From assembly GCA_003235575.1 (NCBI GenBank), contig QJVW01000079.1, positions 89,525-151,106 on the forward strand: 61,582 bases of DNA, written 5' to 3'. The DNA comes from Candidatus Eiseniibacteriota bacterium (GTDB lineage: Bacteria; Eisenbacteria; RBG-16-71-46; SZUA-252). The translations under genes were made by a program, and so were the position numbers. Shown piece by piece: positions 29,654 to 39,625 of the stretch (position 1 is its first letter; each line of letters begins with the position of its first letter). Under the pieces are notes generated by a model, which was not told where the DNA came from, searched no databases, and saw nothing but the letters and a program-made list of their open reading frames with translations.

Positions 29654-31894
29654 CTAGACCGCGTCGAGGCCGACCGTGCGCAGCAAGGTGACGTAGCGCG
29701 GATCGGATCGAATGGCGTCGAGGCGCGGGTGCACGCGGAGAAGCATCAGCCCCGTGGCGTGTTCCTTCACGGCGACATCCAGCCAACGAAACGCCTCGTC
29801 GACGTCGCCAAGGCTCGCGTGGAGCGCGGCGATGCCCCAGGCCGACACCACCTTGGTCGCGCGTCCGTCGAGCAACCGCTGCAGCATGCGGCGGGCCTCC
29901 TCCGTGTTGCCTTGGCTCGCCTCCAAGTGGGCCAGACCAAAGGAGGGGCCGGCGACGCCGCCGCTCAACCGCCGGCCCTCCTCGTACTCACGCCGCGCCT
30001 CGTCGAAACGCCCGACCGCCTCGAGCGACCGTGCAAGGTCCGTATGGGCGCCGTCGAAACGAGGATCGAGGTCCACCGCCTTCTGGTAATACACCAACGA
30101 TCGCTCGTACTCGCGGGCGTAGTAGTAGGCGTCCCCCACGCACGTGTGGATGATCATCGAGAGAGGGTCGATGCTGAGCGCCTTCAACATCGATTCCTTC
30201 GCTTCGCTGTGGCGCTCGACGCAGTAATAGAGCCGGCCGAGGTTCGTATGCGGGCCGGGCTGGGCGGGGTTCAGCGCGATGGCGCGCTCCAGCGATCGCA
30301 AGGCGGCCGGGACGTCTCGGTCCATGACCGCAAGCCAGCCCAGCGCCGCGTGCGCCTCCGCAATGGAGTTGTCCATCGCGAGGGCCTTGGTCGCGGCGGC
30401 GCGCGCCTCGGCGAGGGCCGCCGCGGGCGGCGCCATGCCGCGCGAGGCCCGCACGAGGTGACATCCGGCGACGCCCGCCCAGGCGGGCGCATACGTGGGA
30501 TCGAGCTCCAGGGCGCGATGGAAATGGCGGATGCTCAATTCGATCGCCTGCGGTGACGAGGCGACCGCCGTGTGCCGACCCTTCATGTACTCGACGTGCG
30601 CCTCGGGGTTCACGGCGTGGCGCTTCGCCAGCTGCGTCGCCTCCTGCGGCGTGACCTGCACCGCGATCTCCTTCGCCACCGTTTCCGCCACGCGGCTCTG
30701 CATGTCGAGCACGTCCTCGATATCCCCGTCGTACCGATCGGTCCAGCGCGTTTCGTCCGTCGTCGCGGACACGAGCCGGACCGTGACGCGGACGCGTTTG
30801 CCGACAAGCAACGCCGAGCCCTCCAGAATGGCGTCGACACTCAATTCCCGCGCGATCTCGGGCAGGGCGCGCTGGACGCCCTTGTACTTCATGGCGGAGG
30901 TTCGGGAGATCACACGAAGCGCCTTCACACGCGCCAATTCCGAGATCAACGCTTCCGTCATGCCGTCGGCGAAGTATTCCTGGGCGGGATCTCGGGACAC
31001 GTTGTCGAAGGGAAGCACCGCCAGCGACCGGATCACGTCCGGGGCCGGCTCCGGACGAAGACCGCTTCCGCTCGGCTCCCGTATCCGGCGCAGGATCTGG
31101 CTGATGGTCGCCGCGGAGGCGGGGCGCTGGGCAGGGTCCTTGCTCAAGCACGCGCCGATGAGACGATCCAGGTCGGGGGGCGTCTCCGCACGCAGGCTCC
31201 GGGCCGGCCGGGCCGCCTCGTGCAGGATCTCGAACATCAGCGCCTCGGGACGCTCCTTCTCGAACGGTCTGTGCCGCGTCAGCATTTCATAGAGCATCGC
31301 GCCAAACCCGTACAGATCCGTCCGCGCGTCGTCCGCGTCCCCGCGCAGCTGCTCCGGCGCCATGTAGGGGAGCGATCCGACGAACGTGCCCGGCTTCGTC
31401 AGATCGGTCATCGTCTGGCTCACGTGCAACAGGGTCGCCAGGCCGAAATCGAGGAGCTTGGGCGTGCCGGACGCCGTGAGCGCTACGTTCCCCGGCTTCA
31501 AGTCGCGATGCAGGATTCCCTGTTTGTGCGCGACGTCCAGCGCGTCGCCGATCTCCGCGCCAAGCCGCAGCACTTCGTCCAGGTCCATCGGACCCTGCCG
31601 GAGGCGCCCTAGGAGGGTTCCGCCCGCGACGTACTCCATGACGATGAAATCGACCTCGCCCTGCGTGTCGAAATCGAAGATGGTCGCCACGCCGGGATGG
31701 GCGAGGCGGGAGAGAACGTGGGCTTCGCGCCGGAAGCGTTCGCGCGCTGCGGGATCGTCCAAGGCCCCCCGATGCACGACCTTCACCGCGACGTCGCGAT
31801 CCAGGTGCTCGTCGTGCGCCCGGTAGACGGCGCCCATCCCGCCGGCGCCGAGCGGCTCGATGATTCTGTAATGGGAGAGGGTCGTTCCGATCAT
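29654..31894 (-). CDS. Ser/Thr protein kinase with TolB-N-like and TPR domains
   Basis: 746 aa from the ATG at 31894 (MIGTTLSHYRIIEPLG); a GTG 24 bases upstream is possible, and no good ribosome binding site was found. The kinase domain (about 8-275) has GAGGMGAVYRAHD, HRDLKPGN and DFG and should be active. No transmembrane helix was seen. Residues about 295-400 match the TolB N-terminal/adenylate-cyclase-associated module (SLAVLPFDNVS, YFADGMTEALISELARV, LRVISRTSAM, VDAILEGS). TPR repeats follow (about 425-746). This architecture is common in Acidobacteria-like and FCB genomes. Partners are unknown. Confidence 0.9.
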   Translation of the reverse strand: MIGTTLSHYRIIEPLGAGGMGAVYRAHDEHLDRDVAVKVVHRGALDDPAARERFRREAHVLSRLAHPGVATIFDFDTQGEVDFIVMEYVAGGTLLGRLRQGPMDLDEVLRLGAEIGDALDVAHKQGILHRDLKPGNVALTASGTPKLLDFGLATLLHVSQTMTDLTKPGTFVGSLPYMAPEQLRGDADDARTDLYGFGAMLYEMLTRHRPFEKERPEALMFEILHEAARPARSLRAETPPDLDRLIGACLSKDPAQRPASAATISQILRRIREPSGSGLRPEPAPDVIRSLAVLPFDNVSRDPAQEYFADGMTEALISELARVKALRVISRTSAMKYKGVQRALPEIARELSVDAILEGSALLVGKRVRVTVRLVSATTDETRWTDRYDGDIEDVLDMQSRVAETVAKEIAVQVTPQEATQLAKRHAVNPEAHVEYMKGRHTAVASSPQAIELSIRHFHRALELDPTYAPAWAGVAGCHLVRASRGMAPPAAALAEARAAATKALAMDNSIAEAHAALGWLAVMDRDVPAALRSLERAIALNPAQPGPHTNLGRLYYCVERHSEAKESMLKALSIDPLSMIIHTCVGDAYYYAREYERSLVYYQKAVDLDPRFDGAHTDLARSLEAVGRFDEARREYEEGRRLSGGVAGPSFGLAHLEASQGNTEEARRMLQRLLDGRATKVVSAWGIAALHASLGDVDEAFRWLDVAVKEHATGLMLLRVHPRLDAIRSDPRYVTLLRTVGLDAV

Positions 31895-31915
31895 GGGTGC
31901 GTTCCGCGCGCGGGA

Positions 31916-31945
31916 CACGGGCAGCCTAGCATGAGGCTGCCCGTG
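31916..31945. terminator. Perfect 12-bp inverted repeat between mscL and kinase genes
   Basis: CACGGGCAGCCT and AGGCTGCCCGTG flank a 6-base loop. It lies 29 bases past the mscL stop and 21 bases before the kinase start on the same strand. No U-tract follows, so it could be a terminator or a regulatory hairpin upstream of the kinase gene. Confidence 0.5.
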
Positions 31946-31974
31946 GCGCCACGATGCGCCTCAGCGGCGCGCCG

Positions 31975-32376
31975 TCAGACCGCGCTGCCGCACGCGCGGC
32001 ACTTGCGGGCTGCCTGGGGCAACGTCTCCAAACACTCCGGGCAGTCCTTGGTCGGGGGCGCCGGCGGGGCCGGGGCGGGTTTCATCGCCGCCTTCACGAT
32101 CAGGAACACCACCGTGGCGATGATGAGGAAATCGACGACGCTCCCGAGGAATTTGCCGTAGGTCACGGCGCTGGCGGGCGTACCGTCCGGATTCGTGCTC
32201 AGAACCCACTGCAATTCGCGCCACGTGCCGCCGGGGATGATCAGGCTGATGACCGGCATCAAGACGTCGGAGACGAGAGACCCGACAACCTTGCCGACGG
32301 CGCCTCCGATGATGACGCCGATGGCGAGCGCGAGTGCGTTGGACTTGGTCAAGAACGCCTTGAATTCCTCGAGCAT
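31975..32376 (-). CDS. mscL: MscL large-conductance mechanosensitive channel with C-terminal zinc ribbon
   Basis: 133 aa from the ATG at 32376 (GGAGGAGG upstream). The first helix (KSNALALAIGVIIGGAVGKVVGSL) and the second (FLGSVVDFLIIATVVFLIVKA) are typical MscL; it forms a pressure-release pore in the inner membrane during osmotic downshock. The usual cytoplasmic helical bundle is replaced by a Pro/Ala linker and a zinc-ribbon-like tail (CPEC...CRAC). The tail could bind metal or anchor the cytoplasmic end; this is inference. Expressed divergently from the 32809 gene. Confidence 0.95.
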   Translation of the reverse strand: MLEEFKAFLTKSNALALAIGVIIGGAVGKVVGSLVSDVLMPVISLIIPGGTWRELQWVLSTNPDGTPASAVTYGKFLGSVVDFLIIATVVFLIVKAAMKPAPAPPAPPTKDCPECLETLPQAARKCRACGSAV

Positions 32377-32808
32377 GTTCCGATTCCTCCTCCGAATGAC
32401 GCGTGGACGCGGACGATGGCGCCGCGCCGCCGGCCGCGGGCTTCCGCAGGCTACTCCTCCGGACGTAATCGACAGCCCGGAGGCTGAGTTCCGCGGACAG
32501 CGTACAGCACCGTAGCAGGGGTGGAACCTCTTTCCAAGCGCCGGCCGGGCGAGCGCATCGCCGCCACGGACCGCCCCTTCGAGCCCGGGCGTCGCCGGGA
32601 TGCCCCTTCGGCGCCCGCCATGGGCCATGAGTGGCATGCGCAATTCGGCCTCGTCCGGCGTACTACTTAGATAGGGCCGCCTGGAGCGCGGTACCGCCAG
32701 CGTTGAACCGCGGCCGACACCGCCGCGCCCCCCGCACCGCCCGCAGGGACCCCCGTCCCGCCAGACCGCATTGCAGCCGATCTAAGGCCGGTCGGAAGGA
32801 GAACCGCC
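32377..32808. other. Intergenic region between mscL and the coiled-coil membrane protein gene
   Basis: 432 bases of divergent spacer. Apart from ribosome binding sites at both ends (GGAGGAGG for mscL on the minus strand, AAGGAG for the plus-strand gene) I see no ORF with protein-like composition, no RNA gene and no clear promoter boxes. Confidence 0.4.
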
Positions 32809-33507
32809 ATGGTACGCACACGATATTCCGCCCAGGAAATGACCCTCGACGACCCCGTCGTCGAAATCCATGAGTCCCAGCTCGCGCGGCTTCGCGCCCG
32901 CGCCAATCTCGCCCTGCCGGGCGCCATCATCGCCATCCTCGCGCTGACGCTCGTCGGGGCAGGCATCGTTCGCGTCGAACGCACGGTGCGGGAGTTGAAC
33001 GACCTGGCGCAGGGGCGCAGCGGCGTCGTCGCCGCGCAGGTCGACGCGCTGAGCAAGGATTTGGCGGCGCGGACCGATCCCGAGTTCCTGGCCCGTATCG
33101 CGATGGAGGCGAACGCCGCGCCGATCGCGGGCGCGTCCTCGACCGCGATGCAAGCGCTCTCCGTCGCCCGCGGCGCGGCGAACGCCATCGAGCCCGTGAC
33201 CGAGCACCTCGCCCTCGTCGACGGGCAGTGGGTCGCGTTGCGCAGCGAGTTCACGAACCTCGCGGAACAGGGGAACGCCCAGGCCGCCTCGATCGCCGAA
33301 GTCTCGACGGGTCTGGAGTCGCTGCGGTCGTCGCAGGAGGCACGGCTGGGTGTGCTGAGCCGTCGTCTCGACGACCAGGTGAATCGTCTCGATTTCCAGG
33401 ACAACGAGATGCGGTCGTCGAAGACGTGGACACGCGCGGCCGCCGCCGGAGCGGCGGTCGGAATCGGCATCGCGGCCGTCCACGCGATCGGTCACGGCAG
33501 CCGTTAG
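32809..33507 (+). CDS. Hypothetical membrane protein with coiled-coil middle
   Basis: 232 aa, AAGGAG about 8 bases before the ATG. A charged N-terminus is followed by a transmembrane helix (about 34-56), a long Ala/Glu/Leu-rich helical region with heptad character (about 60-200), and a small Gly/Ala-rich hydrophobic segment near the C-terminus (about 208-226). No enzyme motif was found. The layout resembles envelope spacer or sensor-helix proteins, but no family was recognised. It lies 42 bases upstream of maeB on the same strand and may share its transcript. Confidence 0.75.
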   Translation: MVRTRYSAQEMTLDDPVVEIHESQLARLRARANLALPGAIIAILALTLVGAGIVRVERTVRELNDLAQGRSGVVAAQVDALSKDLAARTDPEFLARIAMEANAAPIAGASSTAMQALSVARGAANAIEPVTEHLALVDGQWVALRSEFTNLAEQGNAQAASIAEVSTGLESLRSSQEARLGVLSRRLDDQVNRLDFQDNEMRSSKTWTRAAAAGAAVGIGIAAVHAIGHGSR

Positions 33508-33549
33508 CCGGCCCCAACACGCGGTCGTCGCCACAGAGGGAAGGGCACC

Positions 33550-35853
33550 ATGCAGGACGCGCTATCGGCAGAGGCGCTGGAATACCATCGGGGGACGCGG
33601 CCCGGTAAGATCGAGGTCGTTTCCACCAAACCATGCGCCACGCAGAAGGACCTATCGCTCGCCTACACGCCGGGCGTGGCCGTGCCATGCCTCGCGATCG
33701 AGCGCGACCCGAATCTGGCCTACGAGTATACGGCCAAGGGAAACCTCGTCGCCGTCGTCTCGAACGGGACGGCCGTGCTGGGGCTCGGCGCGATCGGGCC
33801 CCTCGCGGGCAAGCCCGTCATGGAAGGGAAGGGAGTCCTCTTCAAGCGTTTTGCCGACGTGGACGTCTTCGACCTGGAAATCGACTCCCGGGATCCCGAA
33901 GCGATCATCCAGACCTGCCGCCTTCTGGAGCCCACCTTCGGAGGGATCAACCTGGAGGACATCAAGGCCCCCGAATGCTTCCTCATCGAGGAACGGCTTC
34001 AATCGCTGGTCTCGATTCCCGTCTTCCACGACGACCAGCACGGGACCGCGATCATCGCGAGCGCCGCGCTCCTGAACGCGCTCGAAATCACAGGGCGGAA
34101 GCTCGCGGACATTCGAATCGTGATCGTCGGCGCCGGCGCCTCGGGGATCGCCTCCGCCAGGCTGTTTACGCGGCTCGGCATTCGCCGGGAGCAGATCGTC
34201 TTCTGCGACCGAAAGGGCGTGATCCACCGGGGACGCGACGAGGACATGAATCCCTACAAGGCGGAATTCGCCTCCGACACGAAGGCGCGCACGCTGGCGG
34301 AGGCGGTGCGGGGCGCGGACGTGCTGCTGGGGCTCTCGACGGCCGGGCTGGTGTCGCCGGATATGGTCCGGTCGATGGCGGATCGTCCCATCCTCTTCGC
34401 CTGCGCCAATCCAGACCCGGAAATCAGTTATCCGGAGGCGAAGGCCGCCCGTCCGGACGTCATCATGGCCACCGGCCGATCCGACTACCCCAACCAGGTG
34501 AACAACGTTCTCGGCTTTCCCTTCCTCTTCCGCGGCGCGCTCGATGCGCGCGCGACCCGCTTCAACGACGACATGAAGCTCGGCGCGGTGCGCGCGCTGG
34601 CGGAACTGGCGAAGCAGGACGTTCCCGACGCGGTCGCCAGGGCCTACGGCCTCGAATCGCTCCGATTCGGTCCCGATTACCTGATCCCGAAGCCGTTCGA
34701 TCCACGCGTGCTCCTGTGGGTGTCGCCCGCCGTCGCCAAGGCGGCCATGGAAAGCGGCGTCGCGCGCGCGACGCTCGATCTGGATGCCTACCGGGAGCGA
34801 CTGGAGGCGCGGCTCGGAAAATCGCGCGAAATGGCTCGCGCCGTCATCCATCGGGCGCAGCGCCATCCCCGCCGCATCGTCTTTCCGGAAGGGGAGCACC
34901 CGCGCATCATCCGCGTGGCGTCCCACCTCGCCGCGGAGGGGGTCGCGCTCCCGCTCCTCCTGGGGAACGCGGAGCGCATTCGCGCCGTCGCGCGGCGTCT
35001 GGACGTGCCGCTCCGGGGCACCGAAGTGATCCATCCACGCCAGCATCCCCGGCGACAGGCGTATGTCGACGAACTCTACCGGCTACGCCAGCGAAAGGGG
35101 CTGACGCGCCGGGATGCGGACCGATTGATGCGCGATCCGAACTACCTGGGAACCGTCATGGTCCATTTGGACGACGCGGACGGCCTGGTATCGGGCGTGA
35201 CGCAGCACTACCCGGCGACCATCCGACCCGCGCTCGAGATCATCGGGCTGCGCCCCGGGATCACCCGCGTCTGCGGCGTCTATTGCATCATCGTGCGGGG
35301 GAAGTGCTACTTCTTCGCGGACACCACGGTCAACATCCAGCCGAATGCCGAGGAGTTGGCGGAGATCGCCATCCTGGCGGGCGGCGTCGCGCGGGAGTTC
35401 GGATTCGAGCCCCGCGTCGCCATGCTCTCGTTCTCCAGCTTCGGGACGGTGAAGCACCCGGTGGTGGACACCGTCCGGCGTGCCGCCGAGATCGTCCGGA
35501 GTCGGGAGCCGGATCTTTGCGTGGACGGGGAGATGCAACTCGAACCAGCGATCGATCCCGAGTCGGCGCGGGATCACTTCCCCTTCAGCCGCATTCAGGG
35601 AGACGCCAACGTTCTGATCTTCCCGGATCTCCATTCGGGGAACCTGGCGTACAAGCTGATGCAGCGACTGGCCGGGTCCGAGACGATTGGTCCGATCCTG
35701 ACCGGTCTGGCGAAGCCGGTGCACATCGTCTCGCCGACGTCGGACGACAACGAGATCATCCACATCGCCTCGATCGCCGTCGTGGAGGCGCAGGCGCGGA
35801 CCAAGCGCGTCGACGGCGCACCCGCCGAGACGCGGCTCGAGGAAGTGGTCTGA
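33550..35853 (+). CDS. maeB: MaeB-type malic enzyme fused to phosphotransacetylase-like domain
   Basis: 767 aa. The N-terminal malic-enzyme part (about 15-415) oxidatively decarboxylates malate to pyruvate, usually with [58 protein letters not shown], and the nucleotide site [10 protein letters not shown]. The C-terminal part (about 435-760) matches phosphotransacetylase ([16 protein letters not shown]) but in MaeB proteins it is normally regulatory (acetyl-CoA inhibition) rather than catalytic. Length matches MaeB (about 760 aa). It is followed after one base by ald. Confidence 0.95.
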   Translation: MQDALSAEALEYHRGTRPGKIEVVSTKPCATQKDLSLAYTPGVAVPCLAIERDPNLAYEYTAKGNLVAVVSNGTAVLGLGAIGPLAGKPVMEGKGVLFKRFADVDVFDLEIDSRDPEAIIQTCRLLEPTFGGINLEDIKAPECFLIEERLQSLVSIPVFHDDQHGTAIIASAALLNALEITGRKLADIRIVIVGAGASGIASARLFTRLGIRREQIVFCDRKGVIHRGRDEDMNPYKAEFASDTKARTLAEAVRGADVLLGLSTAGLVSPDMVRSMADRPILFACANPDPEISYPEAKAARPDVIMATGRSDYPNQVNNVLGFPFLFRGALDARATRFNDDMKLGAVRALAELAKQDVPDAVARAYGLESLRFGPDYLIPKPFDPRVLLWVSPAVAKAAMESGVARATLDLDAYRERLEARLGKSREMARAVIHRAQRHPRRIVFPEGEHPRIIRVASHLAAEGVALPLLLGNAERIRAVARRLDVPLRGTEVIHPRQHPRRQAYVDELYRLRQRKGLTRRDADRLMRDPNYLGTVMVHLDDADGLVSGVTQHYPATIRPALEIIGLRPGITRVCGVYCIIVRGKCYFFADTTVNIQPNAEELAEIAILAGGVAREFGFEPRVAMLSFSSFGTVKHPVVDTVRRAAEIVRSREPDLCVDGEMQLEPAIDPESARDHFPFSRIQGDANVLIFPDLHSGNLAYKLMQRLAGSETIGPILTGLAKPVHIVSPTSDDNEIIHIASIAVVEAQARTKRVDGAPAETRLEEVV

Positions 35854-35854
35854 G

Positions 35855-36988
35855 ATGGACCTGGGCATCCTGAAAGAGACGTACGCGGGCGAGACCCGCG
35901 TTCCCCTCATTCCCTTCGCCGTCGGCGAACTCGCGCGGCAGGGAAACCGGATCGTGATCGAGTCGGAAGCGGGGGCGGCATCGGGCTTCGAGGATCAGGA
36001 CTACCGCGATGTCGGCGCCACGATCGCCTACTCGGCGGAAGAGGTGGTCGGGCGCTCCCGGCTCGTCCTCAAGGTGATCCCACCATCCTGGGAGGAGTGC
36101 GCGAAGCTCGAGGAGGGGCAGATTCTGCTGTCGTTTCTTCAGCTCTCGAATGCGTCACGAAGCCTGGTCGAACTCCTGATCGCGCGGCGGATCACGGCCA
36201 TCGGCGTCGAGGCGATCGAGGAACGGCCAGGGGAGCGGCCCGTCCTGACCACGATGAGCGAGATCGCGGGCAAGCTCGCGACGCCCGTGGCGGCGCACTA
36301 TCTCCAGGCCCGCCAGGGCGGCCGCGGGGTGTTGCTGGACGGCATTCCCGGCGTGCCGCCCGCCACGGTCGTGATTCTGGGTGCGGGGGTCGTGGGAAGG
36401 ACCGCCGCCATTCGGGCGGCGGGAAGCGGCGCGCACGTCATCGTCCTGGATCGGGATGTCGAGCGCCTGCGGGCGCTCGAGCGCCTCACGGGCGCCCGCG
36501 TGGCGACGGCGATGGCGGTTCCGTACAACCTCGATCGATTCGTCGCGATCGCCGACGTCCTGATCGGCGCCGTCCTGATCGATCAGGAGGCGACGCCGCA
36601 CCTACTGGACGAGCGGCACATCCGCTCCATGCGTCCCCGGTCGGTCTTTCTCGACATCTCCATCGATCAGGGAGGCTGCTCGACCACCTCCCGGCCGACC
36701 ACGATCCTCGACCCGACCTACGTGAGCGAGGGCGTGACGCACTTCTGCGTCCCAAACATTCCGGCGCTCGTGCCGCGCACCGCCACGGTGGCGCTGTCCA
36801 ACATCCTCCTTCCGTACCTGGAGGAACTGACGCAGGTCGGGCCGGAGCGGATCGTTCGATCGAATGCCGCGCTGGCGAGGGGCGTCCATACCCACGACGG
36901 ATATTGCCTGAAGCAAAAGATCGCCTCGGCGCTGGACGTTCCGTACCGCGGCCTGGATCAATCGTGGAGTCTCGATGCCGCGCGATAG
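35855..36988 (+). CDS. ald: Alanine dehydrogenase family protein
   Basis: 377 aa. The N-terminal domain begins MDLGILKETYAGETRVPL and has the substrate Lys/Arg region; the NAD-binding Rossmann motif VILGAGVVGRTAAIRAAGSGA lies at about 171-190, followed by VLDRD. DISIDQGGCSTTSRPTT is the conserved catalytic-Asp region, and HFCVPNIPALVPRTAT is the closing signature. It interconverts pyruvate and L-alanine with NADH and ammonia, which links to MaeB pyruvate. The start lies 2 bases after the maeB stop and its end overlaps the next gene by 14 bases. Confidence 0.92.
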   Translation: MDLGILKETYAGETRVPLIPFAVGELARQGNRIVIESEAGAASGFEDQDYRDVGATIAYSAEEVVGRSRLVLKVIPPSWEECAKLEEGQILLSFLQLSNASRSLVELLIARRITAIGVEAIEERPGERPVLTTMSEIAGKLATPVAAHYLQARQGGRGVLLDGIPGVPPATVVILGAGVVGRTAAIRAAGSGAHVIVLDRDVERLRALERLTGARVATAMAVPYNLDRFVAIADVLIGAVLIDQEATPHLLDERHIRSMRPRSVFLDISIDQGGCSTTSRPTTILDPTYVSEGVTHFCVPNIPALVPRTATVALSNILLPYLEELTQVGPERIVRSNAALARGVHTHDGYCLKQKIASALDVPYRGLDQSWSLDAAR

Positions 36989-38354
36989 CGCCGACACGCT
37001 GCAGACCGCCGCGGCCGCGGAGGCCGCGGCTCCGGAACCCGCGCGCCGTTCGATGCCGACCGCGGTCGCCGGCGCCTTTCACTCGAAGCTGGTGTCGGCC
37101 TCGGAGGCGCTCGGCGCCGTGCGCTCGGGGGAGACGGTCTACGTCCACCCCGGGTGCGCCGCGCCGCTCCGACTCCTGGACGCGCTCGTCGCCAGGCATC
37201 GCGACCTGCGCGATGTCCGGATCGTCCATCTCATGTCTCTGGGTCGGGCCGAATACGCCGAGCCGGGCATGGAGCCCCACTTCCGGCATCTCTCGCTCTT
37301 CATCGGGAAGAACGTGCGCGACGCCGTGAACCAGGGGCGGGCCGATTACGTCCCCGTGTTCCTGTCGGAGATCCCGCGTCTCTTCTCGAGCCGGACGATT
37401 CCGATCGATGTCGCGCTCATTCACGTGTCGCCGCCCGACGAGCACGGGTTCTGCAGCTTCGGCGTCGGCGTGGAATGCACCAAGGCGGCGGCGACGACGG
37501 CCCACACGGTGATCGCCCAGGTGAACCGAAACATGCCGCGGGTCCTGGGTGACAACTTCATCCACGTGCGGAATGTCACCCACTTCGTCGAGGCCGACGA
37601 CCCGCTGACCGAGCTGCCGCGCGTCCGGATGTCGCCGGCCTTCGAGGAGATCGGCCGCAACGTGGCGGGCCTCATCGAGGATGGCGCCACCCTACAGCTG
37701 GGCATCGGCGGCATCCCCGACGCGGTGCTCCACCACTTGCGTGAACGGCGCCATCTCGGGGTCCACACGGAGATGTTCTCCGACGGCATGGTGGAGCTGG
37801 TGGAGGAGGGGATCGTCACGAACGAACGGAAGACCCTCCATCCGGGCAAGATCGTGGCATCGTTCGTTCTGGGATCGAAGCGGCTGTTCGATTTCATCCA
37901 CAACAATCCGATCGTGGAATTTCATCCGAGCGATTACGTGAACGACCCGTTCGTGATCGCCCAGAACGAGAGAATGGTGTCGGTCAATTCCGCCATCCAG
38001 GTGGACCTGACGGGCCAGGTCTGCGCCGATTCGATCGGCAACTCGGTCTATTCCGGCTTTGGCGGCCAGGTGGACTTCGTCCGCGGCGCTTCGCGGTCGA
38101 AGGGGGGCAGGGCGATCATCGCGCTGCTCTCCACGGCGCGTGGCGGCGAGGTCTCGCGCATCGTCCCGTTCCTGGACCGTGGGGCCGGGGTCGTGACCTC
38201 ACGGGCGGACGTCCATTTCGTCGCCACCGAATACGGTGTCGCCGATCTCCATGGCCGCTCCCTCCGGGAACGCGCCCGCGCCCTCATCGACGTGGCCCAC
38301 CCGACGTTTCGCGAGGAGTTGATGGAAGCGGCCCGGGAGCGAAAACTGCTCTGA
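36975..38354 (+). CDS. Acetyl-CoA hydrolase/CoA-transferase family protein
   Basis: 459 aa. Family I CoA transferase of the Cat1/Cat2/4-hydroxybutyrate type: GETVYVHPGCAAP, PIDVALIHVSPPDEHGFCSFG, the glycine-rich LQLGIGGIPDAV, the catalytic Glu in HTEMFSDG (about 265) and SGFGGQVDFVRGA. It moves CoA between acetyl- or acyl-CoA and a carboxylate. The exact acids are not clear: 4-hydroxybutyrate, succinate or acetate are possible. An extra ~30-residue Ala-rich leader precedes the domain; a start at the internal Met (about 34) is possible. It ends the malate-pyruvate-alanine operon. Confidence 0.9.
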   Translation: MPRDSADTLQTAAAAEAAAPEPARRSMPTAVAGAFHSKLVSASEALGAVRSGETVYVHPGCAAPLRLLDALVARHRDLRDVRIVHLMSLGRAEYAEPGMEPHFRHLSLFIGKNVRDAVNQGRADYVPVFLSEIPRLFSSRTIPIDVALIHVSPPDEHGFCSFGVGVECTKAAATTAHTVIAQVNRNMPRVLGDNFIHVRNVTHFVEADDPLTELPRVRMSPAFEEIGRNVAGLIEDGATLQLGIGGIPDAVLHHLRERRHLGVHTEMFSDGMVELVEEGIVTNERKTLHPGKIVASFVLGSKRLFDFIHNNPIVEFHPSDYVNDPFVIAQNERMVSVNSAIQVDLTGQVCADSIGNSVYSGFGGQVDFVRGASRSKGGRAIIALLSTARGGEVSRIVPFLDRGAGVVTSRADVHFVATEYGVADLHGRSLRERARALIDVAHPTFREELMEAARERKLL

Positions 38355-38413
38355 GGCGGATCCCGGCGTGGGGCGCCGCGCCGGGGGCCCGCGCCCTGTC
38401 CGGAAACGGCGGA

Positions 38414-38438
38414 GCCCCTGTGGCGATGCCACAGGGGC
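38414..38438. terminator. Bidirectional hairpin between convergent genes
   Basis: A perfect 11-bp inverted repeat GCCCCTGTGGC/GCCACAGGGGC with a 3-base loop, placed between the CoA-transferase stop and the convergent FlgD-sorted protein. No long U-tract, but position and stability support termination. Confidence 0.65.
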
Positions 38439-38490
38439 CCGTACACGCTTGCCGTCGCGGCCAGGGGGGGGCTGCGTATGGAAGCGTGGC

Positions 38491-39474
38491 CTACTTCGCG
38501 ATCGAGAGCTTCCCGCGCACGATCCCTTCCGAAGTCTCCACCCGGTAGAAGTACACCCCCGACGAGAGAGGCTCGCCGTGCTGCCCCCGGCCGTCGATCG
38601 AGACGGAATGGGAGCCGGACGGCAGGACCTGCCGCTCGAGAAGCGTCCGGACGAGACGGCCGTTCACGTCGAACATCCGCACGGCGACGGGTCCGGACCT
38701 CGAGGTTCGGAACGAGAGCATGCCGGCGGGATTGAGCGGGTTCGGTGCAACGGACGCTACGAGAGTGGGGCGTTGCGGTCCGCCGATCGTCTCGGCGGAA
38801 GTCAGCGCCGCGTCGGCGAAGAGGATATTGTCGTAGAACACCCCGGAAGGCTCGAAATTCGTCGCGGTGTTCGCGAAACCGATTTGCAGGATCTGACCGG
38901 CGAGGCCGGCGTCGATGACGATGGAGATCGAATATCGCTCCCACGTGGTGGAAATGGTGGTCATGTCGAGCGTCAGGAAGTTGGTCAGCGCGTACCCGGC
39001 GCCTGGATCGAGCGTCTTGATGAACGCAATGGCCGTCGTGGCCCCGGCCAGCAATCCGCGCTTGGCGTCGAACTCGAACGTCCATGTACTGCCGACATTG
39101 GCGGCGCCGACCGTCCACTCCCGGAATACGTTCGCCTCGACCAGGTTCCCGGCGGTGTGCTCCGCCACGTTGTTGTAGTCGCTGTAGACGCTCAACTGGT
39201 GCGCGCCCTGGGAAAGCCCACCCTGGGCGGAGTCGATCGCGCAGAATGCCGCGCCGTCGTTCGGGGCGGGGAACGGTCCATAGCCGTAGAGGTAGGTGCC
39301 TATCGGGGAGGAGACATTGCCAAAGACGAGCCACCCGGCAGCGGCCAAGGCGCCGGTGTCCGACTTCACCAGTCCCTCGAAGTTCTGAACGTAGCCCGAC
39401 AGGTCCGCTCGGCCCGGCGTGGGCGCCAGGTAGAGGATGGCGGCGGCGAGGACTGTGGCGACGCGACGTAGCAT
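38491..39474 (-). CDS. Secreted jelly-roll-like protein with FlgD-type sorting domain (paralog 1)
   Basis: 327 aa, GGAAGGAA directly before the ATG. A signal peptide ends at GRADLS (about 24). Residues about 25-230 form a beta-rich domain with FEGL, GWLVFGNV, YGYGPFPAPN, TWTFEFDAKRG, TAIAFIKTLDP and VFYDNILF, shared with the 39721 gene, and resemble a carbohydrate-binding jelly roll (a CBM4/9-like look). No catalytic motif was seen. The last ~85 residues are a FlgD-like Ig sorting domain (NGRLVRTLLE, then SSGVYFYRVET). Its promoter carries operator A. Probable role: binding beta-glucan at or outside the surface; the ligand is inferred from the regulon. Confidence 0.85.
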   Translation of the reverse strand: MLRRVATVLAAAILYLAPTPGRADLSGYVQNFEGLVKSDTGALAAAGWLVFGNVSSPIGTYLYGYGPFPAPNDGAAFCAIDSAQGGLSQGAHQLSVYSDYNNVAEHTAGNLVEANVFREWTVGAANVGSTWTFEFDAKRGLLAGATTAIAFIKTLDPGAGYALTNFLTLDMTTISTTWERYSISIVIDAGLAGQILQIGFANTATNFEPSGVFYDNILFADAALTSAETIGGPQRPTLVASVAPNPLNPAGMLSFRTSRSGPVAVRMFDVNGRLVRTLLERQVLPSGSHSVSIDGRGQHGEPLSSGVYFYRVETSEGIVRGKLSIAK

Positions 39475-39583
39475 TTCCTTCCCCCTTCGCTCGAAAGAGC
39501 CTTGCGATCCCTGGCAACCGGGGAGCCTGCCTCGGCAGGGCGCCGCGCTCTCGAGCGCCGCGGTTCCGGGGCTCCTTTCCCGT

Positions 39584-39615
39584 AGGATACACTATGTTCG
39601 ATAAAACAACAAAGG
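39584..39615 (-). promoter_or_regulatory. Operator A with promoter for the 38491 gene
   Basis: Minus-strand promoter: -35 TTGTTG (39607-39612), a 17-base spacer, -10 TATCCT (39584-39589). The inverted repeat CCTTTGTT-N9-AACATAGT (39591-39615 read on the minus strand) fills the spacer and overlaps the -35. It matches operators B, C and D. Confidence 0.75.
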
Positions 39616-39625
39616 CCAAAACGCG

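Noticed and set aside
33633-35873. 746-aa plus-strand ORF overlapping maeB
   Set aside because: Alternative frame of maeB with Arg/Gly-rich shadow composition.
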